NCBI GenBank assembly: GCA_004321745.1
Contig: SGYO01000005.1
Span: 1 to 64,000, forward strand
Direction of reading: 5' to 3'
Length of the DNA: 64,000 bases
Origin: a bacterium
Lineage (GTDB): Bacteria > Fidelibacterota > Marinisomatia > Marinisomatales > UBA1611
The position numbers were made by a program, and so were the translations under genes. Shown piece after piece: positions 51,401 to 59,200 of this stretch. How positions within the stretch are numbered: position 1 is the stretch's first letter; each line of letters opens with the position of its first letter. The notes beneath the pieces were generated by a model. It was not told where the DNA came from, made no database searches, and saw only the letters and a program-made list of their open reading frames with translations.

Positions 51401-51955
51401 ATCATAAGATGCTATTCCACATATTGCTGTTCTAATGGAATCTATTATCTCTACATTTCCTATAGCTCGATATGAAACAGCTCTGGACTTTGAATCTTTT
51501 ACATATTCAAGCCTGTCAGCTTTAATTTTTTGTTTATTTTGCAATAGTGTTACGTCTCCTATAGCAATACCACTATCTAATTCAGTGAAGTATATCAATC
51601 TATCAGCATCTAATTGATAATCATTATCTTGAATAAGCGGATTGCCTGTGCTTTCAAGTCTATTCTCTTTGGAGAAAAAAGTTATGCTATCGCAACGAAG
51701 AGACAGCTCTTTTTTGTTCATAATTACATCATCATAAAGGTATGCAATATCTTTTTTTTCTTTGTAGGTGCTATTTTGGCATTTTAGTTCTATCTGACCT
51801 TTTTGGAATTCAATATTACCTTGGAGTAGCTTCACTGTTTCAAACCCAACCCTTTTTGACTCTAGCACATCTGCGCGTTTTAACCTGAGCTTCTCAGCAT
51901 TGACTAATGACATTAATACAAATGAATAAATTGAGATTTTAAAGCTGATTTTCAA
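48428..51955 (-). CDS. lptD: LPS-assembly LptD/OstA-like outer membrane protein
   Basis: N-terminal OstA/LptA-like repeats, GIPLAIFPHQGGRRHSGWIMPAYGESKSRGQYIDGLGFYWAPNDYWDSKF, long beta-barrel. Confidence 0.85.
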   Translation of the reverse strand: MKISFKISIYSFVLMSLVNAEKLRLKRADVLESKRVGFETVKLLQGNIEFQKGQIELKCQNSTYKEKKDIAYLYDDVIMNKKELSLRCDSITFFSKENRLESTGNPLIQDNDYQLDADRLIYFTELDSGIAIGDVTLLQNKQKIKADRLEYVKDSKSRAVSYRAIGNVEIIDSIRTAICGIASYDAKNEKIILNHKPRITNEDRIIKGDQIKLNYSDEVLEGIFIPKNAFITSASVGYNQLNIDSSNTLISFEDRMSSKVLNGFFINGSLDSLRLIGMASTTYHLFEDSLYKGKNLTSGDTIIMRFDEKNLDDIVVEGGSQGEYVPNKKTNDSDFPLIYSADRIDYFLKTETTKLIGNAKAKHENTDLKAGFIEVNWPTRILNAFPKQPHDSINQFIKPTIIEKGRDPMVGNKMTYNLDTKKGKINYGKTKADDGFYKGKEIRNESDKTIYIKNSIFTTCDLDTPHFHFESNKMKIIQDDVVIAKPIILKIAEIPLFGIPLAIFPHQGGRRHSGWIMPAYGESKSRGQYIDGLGFYWAPNDYWDSKFTLSFGDRQGAVFNIKNQYRLRYKYSGSLYVRNQQFLSNSEDIISLKENRNSNFNVRWNHTQKLRNNQNFNANTTYSSNGDYNRNYGLNVAQRMDQKATSNVTYSKRWPDSKNSLSINLYSNRDLLVDKKVDRASNYFVSPTNSGSQINISNKTLPKISFRHGQSSLFPSSALNKKWYNNINWNYGFNFTKKDKNYYKSVFSDSLNSYDWQRDENGNAIDTLFQDAGWTHTASLNAPIKILKHININPNINFRSNWVNRYYDNIWVDSLSSYQKIERTGFKSRTTGNISLNANTKLYGLFAIPVGPIKVIRHVASPSIGFSWTPDFSKPILGYDLGYIDNYEDLSTGEIIKHDKFAGTMAGSTPSNEQKNINFSLNNIFQAKSIINEEEKKFDLFSLRMSSSYNFSAEKYKFSNLRSSLRSKIFGKLNLDLSTTHDLYSFDKQSNMRIEKIRKNEYGIISPRLTNARFSTGFRLNGKIKSTRDNNSAFRADSSSIDNDLGGPGLENPINNFKNSINNGSLWSTNISLSYNYSAYSPLNETKTFWVNTSSNINLSKHWKVAYRARFDMIKKDLVSHNISINRDLHCWELSLNWTPGGIGQGVYFRLNVKSPTLKDLKVEKKGGVYSSSPF

Positions 51956-52131
51956 AGCAATTTCATGTGTAAAAGGTTTTTAATTAAACATATATCGATC
52001 ATGAAAGATCTTTGTTAAAAAAATTATGATTTAATTTCTTAGTCATTATTTGGTTTATAAATTTAACATTAATGTTTTATAATTATTGGTTATCAAAAAT
52101 TCAATTTATTAAAATTATTCTGTTATGATTT

Positions 52132-52205
52132 GCCGGTCTAGCTGAGTTGGTTCAAGCGTCTGATTCGTAATCAGAAGTAGGCGAGTTCGATTCTCGTGTC
52201 CGGCT
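52132..52205 (+). tRNA. tRNA-Thr(CGT)
   Basis: GCCGGTCTAGCTGAGTTGGTTCAAGCGTCTGATTCGTAATCAGAAGTAGGCGAGTTCGATTCTCGTGTCCGGC; anticodon loop TTCGTAA; one acceptor mismatch. Confidence 0.88.
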
Positions 52206-52237
52206 CTTAAATTCCAAATGGAATTTATCGTGTAAAG

Positions 52238-52267
52238 AAGTAGGGTGGTAATTTTTCCACCCTACTT
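52238..52267. terminator. Bidirectional hairpin between tRNA-Thr and convergent yidD
   Basis: AAGTAGGGTGG-taattttt-CCACCCTACTT, perfect 11 bp stem. Confidence 0.7.
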
Positions 52268-52282
52268 TGAGAACCCTTAGGC

Positions 52283-52918
52283 TTATTTTTCATGAGATTC
52301 TATCTTTTTTGGCTGGTAATACTTTGCAGCTCTCCAGGAACCATAAATGTCTGATATATAAAAAATCAGCGAGGTTGTACCAAAAGCATTCATCATTATT
52401 GTATTTTGATTTTCTTTGGCAAATGAATATGCTTTTAAGGAAGCAAATAAATTTAATGCGCCATACATACCATCATATACTCTGCCAGAATAGATTTTTC
52501 CCATTCCTGGGATTATAGCAAGCACAGTGCTTAGTACTGTCCATTTATGCCCTTTGTGGTAAAAGGTTGGGCTTACATAATCAATTAATCGGCCGTCTTC
52601 ATCTTTATATGAGCCATTTATTTTTTGATGATAGTAAAGTGCAGATGGATTACATCTAGTGATTCGATCTAATCCAATTATTGTACCATACAGAGAGCCG
52701 TATTCCTTAATCGCTAAACTACAGTAATTAGAACAGCTAGGGTAAAATTGACAATTAAATGCTTCTGATTTATAAGATATTTTTTGCCATTGGACTATTG
52801 GAAATATAAAAGCTTTTTGAAAAATAGAGGTTTTGTTTGATTTTAATAAAGAGTCAGCCGGGGTCTCAGGTTGAGCTGAAATTAGAGAAACTATAATTAT
52901 CGTTATAATTTTTTTCAT
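52283..52918 (-). CDS. yidD: YidD-family membrane protein insertion factor fused to a DUF5683/TM2-like C-terminus
   Basis: FNCQFYPSCSNYCSLAIKEYGSLYGTIIGLDRITRCNP (YidD); C-terminal IIPGMGKIYSGRVYDGMYGAL. Confidence 0.8.
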   Translation of the reverse strand: MKKIITIIIVSLISAQPETPADSLLKSNKTSIFQKAFIFPIVQWQKISYKSEAFNCQFYPSCSNYCSLAIKEYGSLYGTIIGLDRITRCNPSALYYHQKINGSYKDEDGRLIDYVSPTFYHKGHKWTVLSTVLAIIPGMGKIYSGRVYDGMYGALNLFASLKAYSFAKENQNTIMMNAFGTTSLIFYISDIYGSWRAAKYYQPKKIESHEK

Positions 52919-52990
52919 ATTGCCTGTAGTTTTATTGTGATAATTTAGGTTTCAATATAACTTATTAAATTGAAATGAAAGAATAAGTAG

Positions 52991-53296
52991 ATGGAAAATA
53001 TAATTGAAGCAATCACATCTAATCCAGTATATCTAGCAATTGCCGTTGTTTTAGCTGTAGTAATAGTATATGGTTTAGTAAAGAAAATTATAAAGTTAGC
53101 TCTTGTGACAGTATCTATATTTATACTGTATGTGGCGTATTTACATTATACAGGTAAAAACACAGCTGAAATTTCCAAACAAGTATCTAAATCAGCAGAA
53201 ATTTTGAAAGATGCTGTTTCAAAAACAGGCGAAAAGGTAAAAGACTCCGCTATTAAATCAATAGAAAAAAAAGTAGAAGAGGAATTATCTAATTAA
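52991..53296 (+). CDS. Small single-pass membrane protein with Lys-rich amphipathic tail
   Basis: N-terminal TM helices then repeated charged helix SKQVSKSAEILKDAVSKTGEKVKDSAIKSIEKKVEE. Confidence 0.55.
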   Translation: MENIIEAITSNPVYLAIAVVLAVVIVYGLVKKIIKLALVTVSIFILYVAYLHYTGKNTAEISKQVSKSAEILKDAVSKTGEKVKDSAIKSIEKKVEEELSN

Positions 53297-53346
53297 TTTT
53301 TTTTCTGGTTTTACATTTATTCTCCTTAAACATCTATAAAATAACC

Positions 53347-53982
53347 ATGAGATATAAACATATTGTTTGGGATTGGAATGGCACACTCCTCAATGATCTA
53401 TGGCTATGCATTGAATCAATTAATTTTGTTTTAAAGTCAAGGGGAATGTCACAGGTTGATAAGAAAAGCTACAAAAGCATATTTACCTTTCCTGTTATAA
53501 AGTATTACGAACACCTGGGCTTTGATTTTTCAAAAGAAAAATTCCCGATCCCAGGATTTTTAAATTATTACAGAAATTATTTTAAAAAATGCAATCTTCA
53601 TCAACATGTACATGAAGTTTTAAAAAAAAATAGAGATAACAGGCTTACCCAGTCTATTTTATCTGCCGGTAAGCAAGATTCATTAATTAATTGGGTAGCT
53701 CATCACAAAATTGATCATTATTTTAATGCAATAGTTGGGATTGAAAATGATGCAGCTGATGGTAAAACAGATGCTGGATTAAATTGGTTATCTAAAGGAG
53801 ACATTTCCAAAAAGGAAATATTGCTTATAGGCGATACAATTCACGATAGTGACGTCGCTGAAAAAATGGGTGTCCATTGCGTTTTGGTTGACATTGGCCA
53901 TGTTAGTCGCGAAAGATTATTAAAGACAGGGCGTAATGTTTTTGAATCTCTTGATTCATTAAATAAATATATAAATGGTTAA
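53347..53982 (+). CDS. HAD-family hydrolase, phosphoglycolate phosphatase-like
   Basis: VWDWNGTLLNDLWLCIESIN; LLIGDTIHDSDVAEKMGVHCVLV. Confidence 0.85.
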   Translation: MRYKHIVWDWNGTLLNDLWLCIESINFVLKSRGMSQVDKKSYKSIFTFPVIKYYEHLGFDFSKEKFPIPGFLNYYRNYFKKCNLHQHVHEVLKKNRDNRLTQSILSAGKQDSLINWVAHHKIDHYFNAIVGIENDAADGKTDAGLNWLSKGDISKKEILLIGDTIHDSDVAEKMGVHCVLVDIGHVSRERLLKTGRNVFESLDSLNKYING

Positions 53983-53984
53983 TT

Positions 53985-54013
53985 AAAAAACCCTCGGCTC
54001 GCGAGGGTTTTTT
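53985..54013. terminator. Bidirectional Rho-independent terminator
   Basis: aaaaaaCCCTCGgctcgCGAGGGtttttt. Confidence 0.9.
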
Positions 54014-54149
54014 AATACAAAGTGAACGCTGACCTCCTAAAAGGTTTCAACTCTTAGGTGTGTTACGCAGCTGATCCTTTGGAGGTCAGCGTTATTATAA
54101 AATTAGACAACTGATCACCTCCTTTCTTTAAATTAATTAAAAACACACA
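53985..54149 (-). ncRNA. Candidate small structured transcript with extended SD, leader ORF and long hairpin
   Basis: Minus strand: TTGATG-16-TATAAT promoter (54183-54156), AAAGGAGGTGATC (54125-54113), 15-codon TTG ORF (54110-54063), 13-bp perfect stem 54025-54037/54081-54093, then terminator. Confidence 0.55.
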
Positions 54150-54155
54150 ATAAAA

Positions 54156-54183
54156 ATTATATCCAAAAATAAATAAACATCAA
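54156..54183 (-). promoter_or_regulatory. Sigma70-like promoter for the candidate small transcript
   Basis: Minus strand TTGATG - 16 nt - TATAAT. Confidence 0.5.
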
Positions 54184-54240
54184 ATATTCTTTAAGTATTT
54201 ACCTTTTATTGTTTTTCAAAAGTTGAATTAAATTTTAACA

Positions 54241-54735
54241 ATGAAAAAATATATAAATATAATTTTAGTCATCACCCAAATTTCTTGTTCTTCTTATGAT
54301 TTTAATGTTGATACTGTAACTGCAGATCAACTGTTTAAAAATATTAGAAAAAATAACTCCTCAGAGTACATTTTGATTAATGTTTGGTCTACCTGGTGTT
54401 TACCATGCGTTGAAGAATTTCCATATATTGTTAATCTTGAAAATCAATATGATTCTAAGGACTTAGATGTTGTTTTTTTAAGTACTGATTGGGATGAAAA
54501 TTCATTGGAGGTAAAGCAGTTTTTAAAGGAACAAAATGTGGTGGGGCAGCATTACAGAAAAAAAGAGGGCGACGATGAAAACTTTATAAACGCCATAAGC
54601 CAATCATGGAGCGGCGTGCTACCATTTACGGGAATTTATGATAAGAATCTCAATCTTAAAGCCTATTGGGAGGGCAAAAGAGATGAAAATTTTTTTAAGT
54701 TTAAAATAGATTCATTACTAATAAAGAAAGGATAA
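54241..54735 (+). CDS. TlpA-like thioredoxin-fold lipoprotein
   Basis: Lipobox-like QISCSS; NVWSTWCLPCVEEFPYI redox motif. Confidence 0.85.
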   Translation: MKKYINIILVITQISCSSYDFNVDTVTADQLFKNIRKNNSSEYILINVWSTWCLPCVEEFPYIVNLENQYDSKDLDVVFLSTDWDENSLEVKQFLKEQNVVGQHYRKKEGDDENFINAISQSWSGVLPFTGIYDKNLNLKAYWEGKRDENFFKFKIDSLLIKKG

Positions 54736-55331
54736 TGTTCATGATTACAAGATTTATGCTTTTATTTGCAATTATAATCTTCAATGCTCAAGCTAGAGAT
54801 CTAGACATAAATGCTAAGTTGCCTGGAGGTGACTATGTTCTACAAAATATTGATGGCAAAAACACCTCTTTAGATAAATTAAAAAAAGCTAATGGTGTTT
54901 TAGTCATTTTTAGTTGTAACACATGTCCCTGGGTCATTCGTTGGCAGGATAGATATAATTTGATTTCTGCTTTGAGTAAAAAAAATGATATAGGTTTTGT
55001 AGCTGTTAATTCTAATGCCAGGCTTCATGAGAGTGTCGATAGCATGGATGAGATGATTTATCATGCTGCGTTAAATGAATATGACTTTCCTTACGTTATG
55101 GATGAAGATGCAAAATTGGCAAAAGCATTTGGAGCAATGAAAACTCCACATGTATATCTTTTTGATGCTAACGATAGGCTAGTTTACACAGGTGCAATAG
55201 ATGACAATGCAAAAAGTGCAAAAAGAGTTAAGAAAAATTATTTAATGGATGCTTTGAGTTCGCTTGGCAGTGGAAAAAATATTGCTACAAGAAAAACCAA
55301 AGCACTTGGCTGTTCAATTAAATTTAATTAA
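54735..55331 (+). CDS. Redoxin/thioredoxin-fold exported protein
   Basis: VLVIFSCNTCPWVIRWQDRYN; AFGAMKTPHVYLFD. Confidence 0.85.
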   Translation: MFMITRFMLLFAIIIFNAQARDLDINAKLPGGDYVLQNIDGKNTSLDKLKKANGVLVIFSCNTCPWVIRWQDRYNLISALSKKNDIGFVAVNSNARLHESVDSMDEMIYHAALNEYDFPYVMDEDAKLAKAFGAMKTPHVYLFDANDRLVYTGAIDDNAKSAKRVKKNYLMDALSSLGSGKNIATRKTKALGCSIKFN

Positions 55332-55353
55332 GGTAATAAAAAATTCTGCTGTG

Positions 55354-55426
55354 TGGCTCGGGCCGGAATCGAACCAGCGACACATGGATTTTCAGTCCAC
55401 TGCTCTACCAACTGAGCTACCGAGCC
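55354..55426 (-). tRNA. tRNA-Phe(GAA)
   Basis: GGCTCGGTAGCTCAGTTGGTAGAGCAGTGGACTGAAAATCCATGTGTCGCTGGTTCGATTCCGGCCCGAGCCA; anticodon loop CTGAAAA. Confidence 0.95.
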
Positions 55427-55615
55427 AACAACAAAATAAATCGCTTAACTGATAAAAGAATAAAGGTTTTAATTAATTAAGCTGCGAAAATTAATATATT
55501 TTATTGGTATTTCAACTTTTCTTATGAGTTGATTTTTGAAATATCTAATCATTTTTAATAAGATGTTCTAATATAAGCGCCTTTTAAATGAGCTAAATTC
55601 AAAAGATTACGGTAT

Positions 55616-56209
55616 ATGAAAGAGATAATTATAGCAACTCATAATAATGATAAAAAATCAGAGATGATGTATGCACTAAGGAATTTAAAAGTAAAAATAT
55701 TATCTCTTGATAATTTCCCAGAAATTGGTGAGATTGAAGAATCAGGTTCAACGTTACTTGAGAATTCTTTAATCAAGTCTAGAGAAGTTCAGCGTATTAC
55801 AGGCATTCCTACGATTGCTGATGACACTGGGCTTGAAGTGGAATTTTTAAATGGTGCTCCGGGGGTTTATTCAGCAAGATATGCGGGGAATAATGTTTCT
55901 TACCAAGATAATGTCAGAAAATTACTTTCTGATCTTAAAGGTGTAGAGCAAAAATTTAGGAACGCAAAGTTTAGTACATACATAAGTTTTTGTTCCTCAG
56001 AAAATGAGTTTTGGGTGGATGGCAGTATTGAAGGAGAGATAACGGAAAAACCTCTTGGTGAAAATGGATTTGGCTATGATTCTGTTTTCTTAGTCAAAGA
56101 AACTAGGTTAACGTTTGGGCAGATGGATAAAAAAGATAAAGATAAAATTAGTCATAGGGGACTTGCTTTGAAAAAGATGATAAGTCTTCTTGAGCAAAAT
56201 ATTAATTAA
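55616..56209 (+). CDS. rdgB: XTP/dITP diphosphatase (RdgB/HAM1)
   Basis: IIIATHNNDKKSEM; IADDTGLEVEFLNGAPGVYSARYAG; GFGYDSVFLV. Confidence 0.92.
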   Translation: MKEIIIATHNNDKKSEMMYALRNLKVKILSLDNFPEIGEIEESGSTLLENSLIKSREVQRITGIPTIADDTGLEVEFLNGAPGVYSARYAGNNVSYQDNVRKLLSDLKGVEQKFRNAKFSTYISFCSSENEFWVDGSIEGEITEKPLGENGFGYDSVFLVKETRLTFGQMDKKDKDKISHRGLALKKMISLLEQNIN

Positions 56210-56260
56210 GAAAGGATCTTATATCGACTAAAAAGTTATCAGTTAATTAATTACTGAACT

Positions 56261-59200
56261 GTGGTTATAAAATACATATATCTTTTTTTCTTAGGCATTT
56301 TATTATCAATGTCTAATGCGATATCTCCTTATCATTATTTGAGCGCGCAGGGAAGCGAATCTATTAGTTTGAATGACCAAGAGCAGTTTTCTCCTTTTTT
56401 ATATGTACCACATCCTGAATTTGTGGTCAATCCTTTTCCAAATTATACAAAGAACTTAATACAGCCCTTAGACTCAACGTCAACAGTTAAAGGTCTTTTT
56501 AACATAAAGTATGATTATTTTAAGACAAAAGTCACTCTAGCTAAAGATTGGAGCACAATAACTATTACTGAAAATATTGATGGATCTTCGTTTAAAATTC
56601 CATTTATAGCTGATGTTGAATGGTATTTGCAAAAGTATAATCAGAGGCAAAGTTATTTAAAGTTCATTGAGATAATGCAAAAATCAGCATCTGATGGGTC
56701 TAGTAAAAGAAAAGGTCAAATGATGGAGGTTGTCGGAGTAGACCTTGGTAACCTTGGCAGAGCATCATTGAGCCTTAATGGTAATGTTACAATTACAGGT
56801 AATATGATTTTTCAAGATCAAGAACTTGTTCGATCTTCATTGAACCAAACTCAAAATACCCATCTTGAATTTGATCAAAAACAACATCTTAACATTCAAG
56901 GTAAAATAGGCGATCGCATTACTGTAAATATGGACCAAGATTCAGAAAGGCAATTTGATTGGGAAAATAATATTCGCATTAATTATGAAGGGTTTGAGGA
57001 TGATATCATTCAAAAAATTGAAGCTGGTAACATATCATTATCGCTTCCTTCAACTAAGTATGTTACCTTTTCCGGGAAAAATCAAGGCCTCTTTGGTATC
57101 AAAGCCATATCAAAATTGGGCCCTATCGATATAACAACAATAGCTTCAATAGAAAAGGCTAAAAAAGAGCAAGAGGAATATAAAGGCGGATCTCAATCTA
57201 GCACTCAGCAGATTCGAGATGTTGATTGGATCAAAAATAGATACTTTTTCATTCACCCCTGGTTTCGGAATGGTGTTGATACTTTAATAGTAAATAATTT
57301 TGTAAATATACCATCATTCTATCCATTAAGAAATGGGCTCCACTACATTGGAAACTTGGTGGTGAAAAATTTTGAATTATATAAATCGATTAATACTAAT
57401 GATGCGGGTGCTGTAACAGGGACAGCATATATTGACCCTCTAAACCTTAATGATTCAACATATATTGATGATAATGAAACTGGAAATTTCATTCGGTTAG
57501 AGCCAGGTACTAATTACGAATTAAGCGCTGACTTGGGTTATATAAGGTTAAGAGATATGGTAATGAATGAGATACTTGGTTGTTCATTCATTCTAGAGGA
57601 TAGAAATACTGGGCAATTGGTAATGGAGGTCGGTTCACCAGCTGATTCACTTGGTACAAATCTATCGCTAATGATGCTAAAACCTAGAAACAGTCATCCA
57701 AATCACCCTAGTTGGCCTTTAATGTTTAAAAATGTGTATTACCTTGGAACCACACAGATAAATCAAGAAGGATTTGAAGTTAAAATAATTAATAAAAGAT
57801 CTACACCTGAAAGTGATCGAGATAAAGCAACTAGTCTTCCATATATTACTTTATTTGGTTTGGATAGTTTGGATGTTAATGGTTCTCGCCAATATGATGA
57901 AATAATTGATGTTCAATCAGGTAATATAATTAACATGCTCAATGGAGAATTATTAATCCCTATGTTACATCCATTTGCTGTTCATGATTCACTAGAAGGC
58001 GGAAATAGGGTAGCGGAATTAGAGGGGCAGCTTGGTACCGGGAAAATGTATACTTCATCTATTTCTTCAGAAATAAATAGCGATAATAGATTTGTAATAG
58101 AAACTAAATACAGCAATCAGAGTTCTACCATTAATTTAGGTTTCATGTTAGTTGAGGGTAGTGAAGAAGTTGTTCAAAATAATATAATTTTAAAAAGAGG
58201 TATTGATTATCAAATAGATTATTTTACTGGCACTATCGTATTGATGGGAAGCGCTGCAGACGATCCAAATGCTGATTTAAAAGTACGGTATGATAGACAT
58301 GAAATTGTTTCTTTTGATAAGAAAACAATCTTTGGTACTAGAGCTCAAATGGATTTAGGCGAAAAATCATTTATTGGAATCACTGCCCTTTACTACAACC
58401 AATCAATTATGAATCAAAAAATTGAAGTTGGTTATGAGCCAACCAGAAATTTCATTTGGGATTTGAATGGTAGGTACGAATGGGAGTTAGATGGAGTTAC
58501 TCGTTTTTTAGATCGATTGCCTGTAATTGAGACAGATAAAATGACTAATCTTTCCATTGAGGGAGAAATAGCTCAGGTATTACCAAATCCTAATTCGATA
58601 AATAATGCAGCTACAGGAGACCCTAATGGCGTAGCTTTTATCGACGATTTTGAAGGTTCAAAGCGAACAACATCACCGTCAATTCAAAGGAGATTTTGGA
58701 AACTCTCATCTGTACCAAATACTTTTGATACTGATTTAAATGTTTTTGGAGGTCAATACGCTCAAAAAAATAGAGGTGAGTTATTTTGGTATAATCCATA
58801 CATACCGGTAAGAACTAGAGAAATTTGGCCAAACCAATCCACCTCTGTTCAGGCTGGTAATGAAACGACGGATGTTTTGGTGCTAAAATATCGTAAAAGA
58901 TCTCATCAAAAAAACATTAGTAACGATTCAACCTGGGTTGGTGTAACTACTTCTTTATATTCAGGAGATTATGATCAAACTCAAAGTAAATTTTTTGAGA
59001 TATGGTTAAAAGGGAACAAAGGAAATCTTACAATTGATCTAGGTAAAATAAGTGAAGATTGGGATGGGAACGGAGCATTAAATACTGAGGATATTCCAGA
59101 AGCTGGATTAACGTTAGGGAACGGTTTTTTAGAAGATCAAGAAGATACTGGTTTAGATGGTTGTTTTGATGAATACGAAAATGGCTGGGGTGGCTGTTTA

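Noticed and set aside
54020-54095. 13-bp inverted repeats as a MITE or IS remnant
   Set aside because: Only 56-69 bp across, no target-site duplication seen, and the promoter, SD and terminator context fits a structured transcript better
54105-54130. Possible fragment of 16S rRNA 3' end on the plus strand (CTGATCACCTCCTTTCT)
   Set aside because: Similarity is limited to the anti-SD tail and lacks the helix 45 sequence upstream; better explained as an SD on the minus strand
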